Assembly (NCBI GenBank): GCA_016802295.1 | Contig: JAESIW010000138.1 | Coordinates: 2,794,539-2,858,538, forward strand | Direction of reading: 5' to 3' | DNA from: Brachionus rotundiformis | Lineage: Eukaryota > Rotifera > Eurotatoria > Ploima > Brachionidae | DNA length: 64,000 nucleotides | Part shown: in pieces, positions 22,052 to 36,766 of the stretch | Numbering within the stretch: the first letter of the stretch is position 1 | How the letters are laid out: every line of letters starts with the position of its first letter | Notes under the pieces: model-generated | The model's input: only the letters and a program-made list of their open reading frames with translations | What the model was told of the DNA's origin: nothing | Database searches by the model: none | Program-made: the position numbers and the translations under genes

Positions 22052-25000
22052 CTTAATTTGAATTTAAACAAATTCAAAAAACCAATAACTAATAAAATAA
22101 CAAAATAATTAAATTTATATTTTCTATTTGAAAAATAAAAAAATTCGATCAAGTGCTTTAATTGAAATAATTTTCTGAAAATACAAAAGAAAAAAGCTTT
22201 AGCATCAAATAGCTAAAAATGATTTTTTGGGTAAAATTAAAGAATTTTGAGATTTGAAATTTATTTTAAATCAAATAGTATAATTAAATGAAATGTCTAA
22301 TTATATATATTTATCACCAAAATTATTAGAATAAAAATATTAAAATTGATCCGACTATAAATGAAGCATAGAAAAAGACAGAATTAATATATAAATAAAT
22401 ATTTATAAATGCGAATTTATTACGCTTCTATAACGAATGAATTTTGAATTGATTAGCAAATTTTTTAATCATCCAACTATTAATTTTTTCAAAATTGACA
22501 AAAAACATCAAAATTTCCGAATACCAAACACATATATTGGTATATTAGAATTTTTTAATTACATGAATTCTTCATCAGTTAAGCATTTAACAATTTTACC
22601 CAAAACTCAAAAGACTAGAAAACAAATTAATTTATTTTAGAATAAGTTTTTAGAACGAAATTGTTTATTAATTTTTTTTACTGTTTATTTATTATTACGA
22701 GATGATATTTGTGACCTAATTATTTAATTTTTTTAATTTTATTTAAAAACAAATTCTAGCTTGATTAGTTTATTTTTAAGATTAAAAAATACAAAACCGG
22801 ATGAATCATTAAACAACTATTATTTAAAGAATTATTATACATATAAAAATTTAATAAAATATAAAAATTGAAAAACATAATCTAATCTATTCAGCATCAA
22901 ATTATAACTAGTTTTAAGCCTGATTTTTTTCTAATTTTTAGATTTATCACGCATGTTAATTTGATAAAAAATCTAAGAGGAATTCGCATGATTAACAAAA
23001 GCCGCAAATGTGTTAAAAATGCCATTAAAATAATATTTCAAGTTTACTTACTAAAAATGTGTCATGATTCTATCAAATTATAATATCATAAAACTTATTG
23101 CTACTTTTTTATCTAAATACATTTTCTTTTAGTAATAAATAAAGTAAAAAAGTTAATCTTCGAATGGCATTTCTTACTGTTTTTCAAATTATAAAATTAT
23201 TTAAAAGCTATTTCTAAATCCTATTTTTAAACTGTTTTTAACAATTAATTTATTTATAGTGTTTGTTAAAAAAATAAGTGCTTTTGTTTTATTTAAGTTT
23301 TGCTTGATTAAAAAATTCTTAATTCCTTAGATAAAAAGTGAAAAGAATTTTAATTTAGTATAGGAAATAATCGTGACATTTTGAAAATTTTTGAACATAA
23401 ATAGATTAAAAAAAAATGTCTTAAAGGCACTTTTTTCATTAATTAATCCTAACTAATTAAATATAATAAGCAACGTTATTTTCTGATTTTATTTTGATTT
23501 AAGTTAATTATTAATTTTGAAATATTATTAAAAACCAATATTTTTTGGATGAAAGATTAGATAACAAGGTAATATCTTTTTATTTTAGTTGATTGTTTTC
23601 TTTTTGTAATAAAAGGAAAAATCTAAAAAAATTTAAAATTTTCTGATAGGCTTCTTATGAAATAATATATTTTAACTAGAAGTCATTTTTCCAAAGCTAG
23701 AATTAATTATTAAATTCGAATTTAATCAAAATTTTAGAATTAAAAGTATAGCCTCAGTCGATGATAGTAATTAAGAACAATATGCTCTATTAAAAATAAG
23801 CATTTTCATTTTCATTTAAATTGATTAATTATTATAAAATTTTCATATATTTTAAATTATTTTGTTCTGTTACTATGTAAAAAAATCAAATAAGAAAATT
23901 TTCTTCTTCCAAAGCTATGTCCACTTAGAAAAAAATATTTCAATTAACAAAAAGTTTTCTGTTTATAGAATTTTGTGAAAATAACTATCTAATTATTTTA
24001 TTAATATTTAATTAAGAAAAGAGTAAAAATAAATATAAAAATAATTTAAATTATGATATAACAGAAAATTAGATGCTATTAGTTATTAAAAGTAAAAATA
24101 ATCAAAAGTAAAAATATTTATCATGATAGGCATTTAATTAGCAATTAAAAAAAAGATAATAATATTTTTTATAAAAATTTAGTCTTAAAAAAAATTTTAA
24201 AGATTTAAGATCTTGAATGATAAATAATAATTAATTTTGAAATTTTCTCAAGAGAAAATAAAAAATTTTTTGCTGAATTAGCCACCAAATCTTTATAAAT
24301 CATTAAATATTAAATTCTAGAATTTTATTTTTTGATTAATTTTAAGATGAAGAGTTTTTCTAATTAATTTATATAAAAGAGTGTTTAATTTCCTAAAAAT
24401 TTATTTGAGGATTAATCTAAAATTAGATCGTACACTAGATAATATTTTAATTACTAAACAAAATCTCTCTAGGTTTTGAACAAATGGTTTTTGCTTTTTA
24501 ATTTAAAACTAAATTTTATGTGTTTTCTTTCTGGTTTCTTAACTCTTTCAGTGTTCTTTCCTTCTATTTCTTAAAAATATTCACTCTTTGAAAAAGCAAA
24601 ATTTAAATGAAGGGTCAAGGAATAAAAGAGTACAAATTAATTCTACTGTATGAAGAACATTTTAACAATATTATTATATTTAGAGTAAATGTCCAAAAAT
24701 TCGTCTTTTTTACTTTAATCAATCTTCAATGAAAATCAAAAAAATAATAATAAAAAAATAATCTTTAATTCATCGGAAATTTATGAAAAATGTAATATGA
24801 AATTTTATTTTAAAATAGTTTCATGGATAAAATATTCTAGAACGCAATCTAATGACTGATTTTTAATTAGATTCTTTATTAATAAATCTTAATAAGTCTT
24901 AAACATAATTCATCCTAGAAATTATATTAATCCATATAAATTTCACTTTATTAAGTCATATTTCTATAGAATGGCAATTTGATTGATCATTTAAACTCAA

Positions 25001-28000
25001 TTAAATTAATATTAAATTTTTTGATAAAGAGAATAAAAAAAAATAATTTTTTTCTTATTTGATTATCAGACATGATCACATCTATATACATTATCTAAAT
25101 TAATCTAGATCTACTATCTACTCTCTAAAAAATGTTTTTAAATCGTTGCCTTAAAAGAAATTATATATTTTTTATTTTATTACGCTTTTATTATTTTAAA
25201 AATTAATTTTTTTATTTAGTTTAAAATTTATTTAAAATATTCAAAATAAAAGGTCATTTAGTGAAAAATTTAACTCTATATAAAGGATATTATGCTCTAC
25301 AAGGTGATAATGATAATGAGGAAAAAAAAGATTACTTATACAGATCGTAGAACAGGAAGAGACCTAATGGATGAAGTGAACTTATCTACAAGTTTTTGGC
25401 TAAACTTACGTGAGAGCACAGTACTCAGTGAAAGGTATAAGCCAACATGGCTCTTGGAGATACATATTTTTGACAATGGTTTCATATTTTAAAATAAAAG
25501 AGGTAATTTTAATTTCCTTAAAATTATTTTATAATGCTTAAATGTCTTAAATCATCTTCAAAAAACTACTTGTTAATATCTATTTGAAAAAATTAATTAT
25601 TTCAATTGAAAAGAATAAAAACATGTTTATTGTAAAATACATGTATGATTTAAATACTCAATTATTAAGCTGTTTCAAATCAACTGTGCAAATCTGTCAT
25701 GTTTTAAATATTATTTTATATTTTTTAAAGAATTTATACTAAATAAATCATGATATTACTTTTAATTTAATATAATTAATATAATTTAAAAGGATATTTT
25801 CCAATTGATAAATTGAATTAATTATTGAAAAATGAAAGTTACCAAAGTCTCTGATTTTGTGTCAGAATTTTAATTAAATAACTAAAATTCTGTATTTCAT
25901 TTCAAACCCACGCTGAATCGCAAAATATTAATACTAAGTCTTAAATATTTTTGCTTAAATAATTAAAAAATACCATTTTTTTAATCTTAATCTTAGATAA
26001 TTAAAACCTGATGTTCGAAAAATTTTATTTTTAAGTTTAAAACATAAAAAAACCAAAATGAATAATTAAACTATTTTTTCTTTCAATCAAATAAAATATT
26101 GAATATTATAAAATTAAAAATTGTTTTTAATTAAATATTTTACTGACTGTTTTAAAGGAAATTAATTTTTCTAGACAATAGAATTAAGAAATTTAATACT
26201 GCTTAATCTATAAAATCAAAGAAAAAAAGATTTTGAATATTTTTTGGAACATGCTACGAATCATTCATATTTTTATAGAAAATTTCTTATTTAAAATCTG
26301 AAGATCAAAAAAAGTGTCATTCACCACCAAAATGTCAATAATTAAAAAAAAAAATAATTTAATATATCTTTATGTGAATTTTTTTTTCATAATATAATCT
26401 TATTTGGGTGTTTTTGAGATGTCTGATCTTGATTAAAGTTTATTTATAAAGTATTTCAAGTGGAATTTTAACCAATTCTAAAGTATAATGCTATTATAAT
26501 TCAAATCAAATTTTTTAAGTATGTCTCTAAAATCGCAGACAAAAATTTACCAAAATGATATAGATTATAAAAAATTTTGAATTTTGCTAATCTGTGATAA
26601 GAAAAATTCTCAACTTGCTTTTGGCCAAATTTAAATTTGTGTGCAAAGAAGCTATTTAGATAAAAGTGAAATTTTAATTTGCTTTAAGGGATAATTTTAA
26701 AGAATTACCTAACAATTACACAACGACAAGGCATTTTTATAGCCTAATTAAGCATTAATTAGATTTTTATATAATTTGACTAAATCGATTGCTAACTCAT
26801 ATTTGGAACAAGTTTAGAGGAAAATCTACCAGATATTTGCTGGAGCAGTCAAGCAATTCAAGTATTTATCTTCTAAACAAGAGAAAAATAATTTTCAATT
26901 GTATATTATAATTTTCAAAGTTTATCTTAATAGGTCTCTGTATATAAGCTCGAATTTTTATGATATCTTAATTAAGCATTTTTGCCTTTTGTTTTTAAGA
27001 TAATTTTGCGATCTATTTCAAAAAATTAAATTATTGATATTCAAGTTAATTGTTTGCATAAGGCTCGATCAAATCTTGATAAATCTTTGTTTTGGTTAGC
27101 TTAATATTAAACGAACCACCCAACGATAACAAATAAATATAACCTTAGAAAAATTGGTAGTTTGGTTAAATTTATTTCATTTCGTTATAAAAAAAGAAGA
27201 TAATGGTTAATCTGCCTTCCAATTAAAAAATAAAAATTCATTTTTGTCCATTATCATAGAGAAACTAAGGTTACTTTATTTAAAATAAAATGTCATTCAA
27301 TTAGTATGAATCAAAAGCAAAATTAATCTAATTTGAATTTTTAATTTAATTTTGAGATTTAATTTTAGTTCGAAAAGTAGAATATATAAATTTTGATGTT
27401 TGTTTAAATTTAATTAAATCTTTTTTTTAAATATAATTAAAGCATAATTCATCTCTTAGCTAACCTCGGGACCATTTGTCATTAAAAATTATGTTTTTTA
27501 CTTCAATAGGTCTTTCGTTCTGCGTTTGATTACTAATATTTTTTCTAGAAGAATTTATTCTATTTTAATAATTCTAAGTTTTCTAATAAACATTTTAAAT
27601 AAAACTAAAACCAAGTACCTATTTTCTAAAAAGATAATTTAGGAATATAGATATTATCTTTCATTTAGTTTAAAAATCGAAAAGAATTTTAAAGCTTAAT
27701 TTGAAATTCATCTGAACACTTAATTTAAAGTAAACTAAGCAAAGGATCAAATGGGTGCTTTTCGAAAATTACGAGAAGCAAACTATGGTAACTTTAAGCG
27801 CATCAAATATTCATATAATAAAATAGTTTTCAACTACAAAATTAATTAATCCAAAACTAAATTTTAAATTTAGGCAAATGGATAAGTTTGAGAAAATCCA
27901 TTAAAAAACTTGGTAAACAAGATTTTGAATACAAAAATTATTTTTAATTTTAATTTTTATTATTTTAAAAATTTGTAGTCAAATTAAACTATAAATATAA

Positions 28001-31000
28001 AAGTCTATAATTAAGAAAAAATTTTTTCCTCATTTGTAAAATTATTTAATATTGTTTAAGTTTTTTGTCAAAATGTAAATTTTTAATCATTTTAAAGTAA
28101 GACTATAAAAAATATAATTTCTAAGCTTCAAGATTCTAAAAGTTTATAAAAGAGAGCATGTTTTTTTTTGTTTTAGTTACGTGTTTTATGCTAACAATTA
28201 TTTGTAATCCTTAAATAAAATATCATACTTTTAAAGAGATACAAAATACTTGTATTTCAACACTTAACTTTATAAAAAAATTTTATTGATTATTTTTTAT
28301 GCTGATTTAATTTTCTTTTAATAAAAAAAATTATTTTTATCGTGAACTAGATTACGTGACAAAGCTATAACAGCAAACCTCGTGCAAAAAGGTTAATAAT
28401 AATCGTGATGGAACAAAGCTCAAATTCCGAAAAGTAGACTTATTATTTATAATTTTATATTAAAATACCAAAGTAAGAAATGAGCTAAAAGGCATTAAAG
28501 GAAAATGCTTTTGTTTTTTATTTTTCAAATAAAACTCAAATTTAATTGTCTATACAATAAAATAATATGATATTTAGGCTTTTTGATATTGTTATTATTA
28601 GTTAAAGTATCTCGTCAAAAGTACGACCAAAATTCTCATCGAAATGATAAATCTAGGATTTTGAAAAATTTGAAATATGTCCGAAAATGCTGAATTCAAG
28701 ATAGCTTTAACTCATAGCTTGATAAGCAGATGCTTTTGTTTAGCTATCATTAATAAAAATGTCTTGTTTGAGAACCGCAGTGGGTCCATTAGTAACAAAT
28801 CGATTTTTTTTGTATTTTTCGAAATTAGGCGGCTAAAATTAACCAAAATTGATTATTGTCGAGGAATTGGCTAAACACCGTCTTATATTAAATTCTAGAT
28901 ATACGCTTCATACAAAGAAAAATAATTGTTTTCTCAAACTAATTGGTTTTTATTTTGGTAAAATTTTGCTGACACTGATCTCTTAAAAGATCAATTTGTT
29001 ATAAATAGAGAATTACTGATTTTTATGGTACATATTTAGACACAAAATTGATACAGAAAATTTTAAAAAATTAAACGTCATCAAATTAGCATTTTTAATT
29101 TTTAATTTCATCTAAAAAAAACGAATTTGAAAATTATTTTTTTTTCAATATTAAAATCATTTTTTTTTAATTTAATCTAAGATTAAAATAAGATCTTGAA
29201 ATGCGACTTAATTCAATTTAAGCTATTAAATTAATTTTAAGGTAAAATCTGAGTCCTTATCAAATAAATTTAGAAAAAAATAAAAATTGTTTTAAAATTT
29301 TTATAAGACATTAAGCGAATTGGATTTAACAAGATGATTAAAATTTCTTATCATTCTTAAAAATCATTTATTTTGAAGAGCATAAAATTTACATAAAAAT
29401 AGTCCTTTTAAGAGGTAGCTAAGTAAGCTGGTCAACTATAAGCATTCAAAATGATACCATGCTTTAATGATCGTATAATTTGAAATTAATATATTTTTCG
29501 CTAACAAAAGTATAATTACACTTCAAATCTGATCTAAAGAGATAGAAAGGTCCAAGTAGATTAATAGGTAAATTAATAGCTTTTAAAGTCTGGCTATAAT
29601 AAGATAATTTTCGCCTAAATAATATCAATCAAACGTAATGTCTTTTTTTTTAAATATTTATTTTAAAATAAATTATAGCTTCGTTTTAATGTAAATTAAA
29701 TTGTGAATGGTTTTGACGTAGACTTTAGTAAGCGCTTGGGCAAATTTTTCTTTAGTAAACACGACCAGCTTAGTTTGGCTTGAGCTTTATTTATTTGTTA
29801 AGAAATAATTAGTTTATACGAATAATAGAATAATGATCCTTAAGCTGGTTTTATACTCTAAGGTTTAGTTATTATGGTCTTTATTTTTTTCAAAAAGCTT
29901 TTTAGTGATCTTTAAAACCAAAAGTTAATTAATACTGGATTCAGATTTTTTGAATAAATTTAAATTAGTGAGAATTTTTATTCACTAATTTAGTGCTTCA
30001 AATTGAGATCGTAAAATCAAGAGATAACACGTTTTTCGATTGTTGAGAATATATAAATTTCTTTAAAAAATAAAGTTTTTTTTTGGAGAAATAGCCTGCA
30101 CTTTTTTAATAATTTTTATATTTAAATTAAAAAATTCATTCTTAATATTTAATTAAATAAATATCGTTTGGTTATAATACTAGGTCAGTTCAAAAGTTTC
30201 AAATTATTTATTTTTCTATTTATTTTTTTAATTAAGAATAAAAAATATTTTGATATTTTCGTCCACGTTCGGACAGTATGTTCCAAAATTTTGGTATTTT
30301 TCGGCTTTCTTTTCAAATTGAATAAAAATATATATAATTTTTTAAGTCAGTAATTATGAAATTATGAAGGTAAATAAAATTTTATGCTCGATAAAAGAAC
30401 ATATTTTAATGAATAAGTTAGAAAGATAAAAAATTTTTTTTTTCAATTTAAATTATAAATTACATATGAACATAACAGGATATTAGATAAGAAAATAAAA
30501 AATTTAATTTCGAAAAAGAATTTCCCAAATCGAAGAACACACTTTTGATAGATTTTTCAAAATTTCGTTTTTAGTATTTCTAGTACTTTTTTAAAATAAA
30601 CTCAAATTTTAATTTTTACTCTTAAATTTGATTAATTTGTGGTAATTTAAATTTTTTAGTCATAATTAAATCACCTCTAAGGTTTACCTTATGTTTATTT
30701 TAGAATTTAAATTCCTTGATTTTAAGAATTTTTTTCAAGATTTTTAAGTTTTCATCTTTGAATATATTTGTTTGGATTCAATTTTATAATGTTAAAAAAA
30801 CAACTCCCAAATTGTTCAGAGGGAATTTTAATCCTAAAGCTTGGCAAAAATAATAAGTTTGAACAATTTCCAAAGATAGTTAAGTAATCTTTGGAAATGA
30901 ATTTAGAAAAAGCTTTGAAGGATATATTTCTTTGTATAAAAAAGTTGACAGAACAAATAAGACTCAGAATGAGAAGACAAGATTTATTTTGGTCTTCTAT

Positions 31001-31059
31001 TTCAACCACGACATCTTCTTGACTTATGTGTGAGCATTGTCATTTAACGGGTCTTTAGC
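22052..31059. other. Nine-kilobase gene-poor, A/T-rich region
   Basis: No exon with recognisable homology on either strand. Short open frames (for example 22437-22640, 25292-25492, 28677-28874) have the amino-acid composition of random A/T-rich DNA and no motif. A patch at about 25290-25490 is less A/T-biased and could be a decayed repeat. The region lies between the divergent starts of the GPCR (minus) and neurabin (plus), so it may hold distal regulatory DNA or 5' untranslated exons of neurabin. None can be placed. Confidence 0.6.
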
Positions 31060-31088
31060 TCACGTGACTTAAAATAGCGTGACTTTTA
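31060..31088 (+). promoter_or_regulatory. Tandem CGTGACTT motifs upstream of neurabin
   Basis: CACGTGACTT at 31061-31070 (containing a palindromic TCACGTGA E-box) is followed nine bases later by CGTGACTT (31079-31086), about 80-100 bp upstream of the neurabin start. It stands out from the A/T background and could bind a bHLH or bZIP factor. This is inference only. Confidence 0.35.
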
Positions 31089-31130
31089 ACTGTAAATAAA
31101 GAACATAAAATTTTAATTAATTTAATTTAG

Positions 31131-31166
31131 AGAGAAATAAAGAAAAATGCTCTATTGACAAATAAA
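31131..31166 (+). other. Neurabin 5' leader starting at a splice-acceptor-like site
   Basis: The sequence TTTAATTTAG at 31121-31130 looks like a 3' splice site and is followed by a 36-base leader up to the ATG. It could end a 5' untranslated intron or serve as a spliced-leader addition site. No donor exon can be identified. Confidence 0.35.
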
Positions 31167-34100
31167 ATGTCCAACACTGTTATTTTATCACCAACTTCTT
31201 ACCGGAGTCAATCGAACACACAACCTGGTTTCGGATCCAATGTAAGTCGCTTAAAGAGTGTCTTTTTCCAAAATCAGGCAGACAATGAGAACACGCCATC
31301 CACAACTCTGAAGCATCAGTCAAGATTGAACGGAGACAGCTTGGTCAACCAGCTAACCAACAAGCTTCAATCGGGCAACAATCGTAGCCGCAGTTTGTCC
31401 ACTTCTAGGAACCAAAATTCCGAGTCCATTATGAACAGGATTAACTTGCTGAAAAGTGTGAGCAAGGTAGAAGAATCGCCTAAAATACAGCGCACTGAAG
31501 ACACCAACACAGACCATTTGACTCGCTTCCAATCGGCGAAGGCACTTTTCGCTCGAATGGAATCCGAGTCGGCCAAAATGACCCAGTCTTTGAAAGTCAA
31601 CACCCGCAGCCTCAATCCTAGGCGAAGTTTGAACAGCTTTTGCACCAAAGAAGAGCCAAAGCCAAAGCGTTTAACCATGGGCTCGGCAAATGACTTGGAT
31701 GAGATCAAAAGCGAACAACTAACCGAGTTGCCCGAGAGCCCGCATCCCAGACCAACTAGCAGGTCATGGTCGAAACTTGCCTCACAAAAATCATCAGCAA
31801 GCTCATCACCAACATCTACAAACACATCGACATCAAATTTGTCTGATAAAACAGAGACTGAAAACAGGCAAGAAATAGAGGAAGTTAAAAAATATGAAAA
31901 CACTTGCGAGACGGACAATTCTGATGGCGGTGTGGATACATCTGATTCGGCATATTACGAAATACCAGGCATAGATGAACACTCAGACATGGACCAACAG
32001 GACGAAGAAACTAGAAAGCGTCGCGTTAAATTTTCACGCAATCCGATCAGGGTCTATTCAACATTTTCGGCGTCGGACTATGACCGACGAAATGAGGACA
32101 TAGATCCAATAAGTGCTTCGGCAGAGTTTGAACTTGAGAAAAGAATTGAAAAAATGGATGTTTTTTATGTTGAATTGGAACGCGGATCAGAAGGTTTGGG
32201 CTTGAGCATAATCGGCATGGGTGTTGGTGCTGAGCATGGTTTGCAAAAGTTGGGAATATTCATAAAAACTATAACTCCTAATGGGGCGGCAGCTAGAGAT
32301 GGCCGGCTGAAAGTTGGAGATCAAATTATTGAAGTTGATGGAGTGAGTTTAGTAGGAGTTACCCAAACTCTCGCCGCTGCAGTGTTGCGCTCGACCCAAG
32401 GCTTGGTCAAGTTTACCATTGGACGTGAGAAGATTGATGAAAACAGTGGACAAATGTCCGAGATAGCTCGGTTGATTCAACAATCTCTGGACCAAGACCG
32501 CATGAAAGAAGACTATTTGACCAAACAGGCTCAAATGGCCTCTCAGTCTCATTTGAATTCACATTTGCAACAGAATGCAAATAGAAATTCTGCTCTAGAG
32601 CCCATCGAACAACCTGAAATAGCTGACCAAACCGACAATGAAAAGCAAGAAAGTGATGACAAAATTGAATTGTTCGAGCTTAGGTCTAAATTAAGTGATT
32701 TTGAGAAACAAAATGAATGCTTGAAGCAGGAACAAGATAGATTGAGTAAGCGGTGCATGCAATTACAGCAGACCGAATTGCAAACTGCCCTCGAATTAAA
32801 TGGACTTAAGCAGCAAATACAGCAAATGGTCGAGCAATATTCCGAATTGGACAGAAAATTTTGTCAAAATTTAGAAAAATTAAGACTCTATGAACAAAGG
32901 TAAATATTTTGTCAAATTGATTTCAATTTTTACCCTGGGTAAAAAATTAAGGTCTAATTTTTGTACAGATATGATTGATTATATCAATGGTAAATATTGG
33001 TCCTAACAAATTTAGGTTAAAATTCGAAATTTTTATGATATGGTAAGAAAAAATTAGTTTGGGCAAAACTTAAATTTAAAGAAATGGAAAAAATTTATTT
33101 AAAATATGATTAAAAAAATTAAGTATTACAAGTTGATTAAGTTTCTTTTAGATAATATTCAAGTTATATTTTTTAAAAAGGGAATTTAAAAACCCCTCGG
33201 ACTTTCTAGTGTTAAATTAATTATTTTCAATTCAAATTCAAGGCTAATCAACAGGCAAGTGCCCTAGTCAAAATAGACTCATTAACACTTGGTTTATTTA
33301 ATTTTTTTAAAAAAATATAAAAGTTAAATAAAAAATAAAATAAAATTAAAAATTATTATAATCAAATTATTGGAAAAATGGCAAAAAAGACTAATTTAAA
33401 TAATATTTTGAAAATTTTTTTACCAAGTCATATTATTATTATTCAAAATGTTACAAGATACGAAAGCCAGAGCTTTCTTACAGCCCAAAAGTTAAAGTGG
33501 TTATCATTTTAAAGTTTTTAAGAAGTATATAAGCTTTAGTTATTTGTTATTATTAGAAGAGTGTTTGCGGTGAAAAGTCAATAAAATTCAGACTTATATT
33601 ATTAAAAATTGAAAGCTTGAATGTTCTAAATTTGATCTTGATCACAAAGCTTTTTATCATTTAAAAAAATTCAAATGTTTTTTGTCAATAATTAGATTTG
33701 CCATTGGTTCAATCAAGTTCCCATTATTTTTTAAAATAATAGCAGCATAGATTTCTTGAGTCTTTTTTTTTCTTTATTTTTTAAAGTTTTAGGAGAGCTA
33801 AAATATAATAGGGCCTTAAAAGAGAAATATACCATTCTGTCAAAAATACAAGTTTAAACTTAAAAATTTTAAATATCGAATAAAAATTATTTTATTTTAA
33901 ATTAAGACAAAAGTGACAACAAATTGAAAAAAATTGTTATGATCCTGTTTGAATTAATATAAAGATATTTTGATTAATAATTGATTAAAATAATAAAAAA
34001 TTTTTTAATTTATAGATTATTCAATCTATGAGATTATTAGAATAAAAATTAAATTGAAATTGATGATTAAATGAAAATAATTATTAATATTCGGAAAATA

Positions 34101-35265
34101 TTATTTCAAAATATTGTATTTTCTAAATTTTAATAAGATAAGTAATTAGATTAATTTTTTTTATTATCAATTTCTTAGAATAAACTATTTTTTTTCCAAT
34201 AAAAATTGTCAACACTGGGTTTTTAAATGAAATAACTTGTTTAAAATTTTGTTAATTGATAAATGATTTATTTTAAATGTTCTAAGAGATGAAGAAAAAT
34301 CTAAAGAAATTGGATTACTCCGAGAAAAAATTGAACAATTAAGCTCCAGCCAAAGTCCAGTTTATGAAACTTATAAACAGTGTACAACCAGTTATTCAGT
34401 AAGACAAATTCCACCACCGCCACTTCCGCCTATGAGCTCAGTAATTAATCAATTAAAAAAAGTAATGCCGGTGCCAACTAGTTCACCACCTCCCATACCT
34501 CAATCTGACACAGACGAGTCAAATTTTAATTGTTTGCGTCCGACGCCAATGCTTGACAACGAACCATCTAAATTCAAGTCCTCGTTAATAAAGCGTGGAT
34601 CTCTTGCATCAAGACAACTACCTCAACAAACTACTCAAAATGAAAACTTCCAATACAGAAACATAATTGTCAAGATGAATTCGACTCGTAGGAACAACCA
34701 AAACAGCCAAGAAGATGAGACTGATACTGAAGATTTAGAGCGTAATAATGACCAGAGTGAGGATACTGAAGAAGAGGAATATATAGATGATGACGATGGC
34801 GAGTTTGAGCAAAGAGGAGATGAGGAATATCAAATAGACACAACAAATAGGCTCAATAGTGTTAATTTAATGCCTAATTATCCAAGCTATTCACTAAATA
34901 GTCTCAACTCTACATCTTCTTTTTATACATCGAGTCTTGTTAATTCAGGATCTTTAATTTCTCAAAATAATCAAGTTATGAGCTTTACACAGCCAATTGA
35001 AGATTGGACATGTGAGACTGTATCTCAATGGCTTGAAATAAATGATCTATCTAAATATAAAAATATTTTTCTCGAGATGAGAATCGATGGTGAAAAGCTA
35101 CAGCAACTAGACTCAAGTAAACTAAAACAGCTTGGCATCAAGTCTCAAGATAAAGAACTTTTAAAAATTAAAATTAGAGATTTAAAGCAAAGCGAACAAG
35201 ACAACACAATGTTCAATAAATTTATATTGGAACAAAATAAAATGAAAAAAAAATTAAAATCATAG
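31167..35265 (+). CDS. PPP1R9A: Neurabin (PP1-binding, PDZ and SAM domain scaffold)
   Basis: Two exons, 31167-32899 and 34287-35265, 903 residues, phase-consistent across a 1387-bp intron. Neurabins target protein phosphatase 1 to F-actin at synapses and cell junctions. The PP1-docking RVKF motif is at residues 286-289, followed by the family-specific block around DYDRRNEDIDP. The PDZ domain covers about 331-418 (GLGLSIIGMG carboxylate loop). A coiled coil starts at about 490. A proline-rich IPPPPLPP follows the second-exon start, then an acidic low-complexity stretch. A SAM domain lies at about 815-880 (EDWTCETVSQWLE), as in neurabin-1 and not in vertebrate spinophilin. The Ser-rich N-terminal part corresponds to the actin-binding region. 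The start is the ATG of MSNTVIL; the frame is open slightly further up without another ATG. Confidence 0.95.
32900..34286 (+). other. Long neurabin intron
   Basis: A 1387-bp intron with a GTAAAT donor and a TCTAAG acceptor, splitting the coiled coil. It is A/T-rich with no coding block recognised. Confidence 0.85.
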
Positions 35266-36766
35266 ACATATTTGATGATTTTTAATCTAATAACTATTAA
35301 TATATTACAATGTCGATCCGTTTAATGTATATTTTATTTAATCGATTTATCATCTGATAATTAAATTTAAGTGTCTATATATAGAAGTTCAATCTATTGT
35401 TTTGTGTATTTTATCTGATAAAAAATTTTAAAATTAAATTAGATTTTTTTTCTTTTTTGAATTTTTGTTTTAATATGTAATTCAATCTACTTTATTTGAT
35501 ACAATTTAATTTAAAATTATTGAACTTAATTATTATTAATAAATAGATAATCGATTGATCTATTTCAATGAAAGAAACTAATCTTTTTTTTTAAATTTAG
35601 AAAAAAAAGGTGATTTAATCTTTTTTAATTGTTCACTTGTCGTCAATAAAATTTATTTATCTTATTTAGAATAAGTTTTTTATTTTATTAAGTTTAATCA
35701 GTTAATTTACCACTGTTAATTTTAAAATTTCTGATAATCAAAAATATTGTTCAGAAAAGATAATTTTTTTGTCTAATTTCTTTTATAGGAATTCTAATAG
35801 CTCTAAACTTATCTGTAATATTTTTTTTAATTTTTTTTCTTTCGGTGCACTTTGTTATATCTATTGAAGCTATTTATTTATCAACACATATACTTAAATT
35901 TAATTTTTTAAATAAATTATTTAAAACATTTTTTCATTTTTTTCATGCTCATGGAAAAATTTATAAATTTAAAATTAGATAATAAATATTTGTCCCAAGA
36001 TAAGATGAAAATTTTCAAAAATATTAAGCAACTTTATCTTGTCTAGTTTTTTTATTAAATAATAATACTAAAAATTGTTTACGGTTTTACTATAAAAACA
36101 ATCAACCCAGAAATTATAATATTAAGTTACAATTTCTAAACTTTAAATTATGCTAAGTAAATTTAAAGCGAACTTATCAATATCTTTGTCTTAAGATTTT
36201 TTCATAGACTCTTCAAAGAATATACCACAAGATACATATCTAATTAAATAATCAGATTTCATATTTTGTTTATTCTTTAAAAAAAAATTAAAATAGTGGC
36301 TTATCAAGTAGATATATTTGTTATTTGAAAAAAAAAAATTGCTTGAAAAATATTTTAGATTCAATTTGGTAAATAAGTACCACTTACTATTTGTTAATTT
36401 AAATAAAAATAAAAAATAACAAGAGTGAGTTAAAAATTATAAATCAATAATAAACTGTTTTGACTTAATGATTATTGTATGCTTGAAAATTAAAATATTT
36501 AATAAAATCAATTTTATTTTTTTATTGAAAATCTAATCAGTAAATTTAAGACAAAAAATCACGTACATAATTTTAAACAATTAAAAAATAAATTTATTAA
36601 TTTTAATGTACAAATATCGTGAGAAAAAAATTAACGATCGTGAGATCAGATTAAAATGTCTTTTTTTAATTCAGTCAACAATATGTCTTAGAGATATTAT
36701 CAGGTTCACCCATTAATAATTAACTAAGTCTTAAACAAAAATAAAATGGACAAAATTTGATCAGCT
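35266..36766. other. Convergent intergenic region between neurabin and DIXDC1
   Basis: About 1.5 kb of A/T-rich DNA between the stop codons of two convergent genes. It holds both 3' ends; AATAAA-like signals are frequent but not diagnostic in DNA this A/T-rich. No gene is seen. Confidence 0.7.

Noticed and set aside
25292..25492. 66-codon plus-strand frame with TATAAAGG upstream
   Set aside because: No recognised family, single short frame, no splice context; kept only as a less A/T-biased patch.
28350..28440. Less A/T-rich patch considered as a tRNA or small RNA
   Set aside because: No cloverleaf, no A or B box and no known RNA signature.
30752..31009. 85-codon minus-strand frame upstream of neurabin
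   Set aside because: Composition like random A/T-rich DNA; no motif or homology.
31367..32758. Minus-strand frames opposite the neurabin first exon
   Set aside because: Shadows; the plus-strand reading has RVKF and PDZ motifs and continuous homology.
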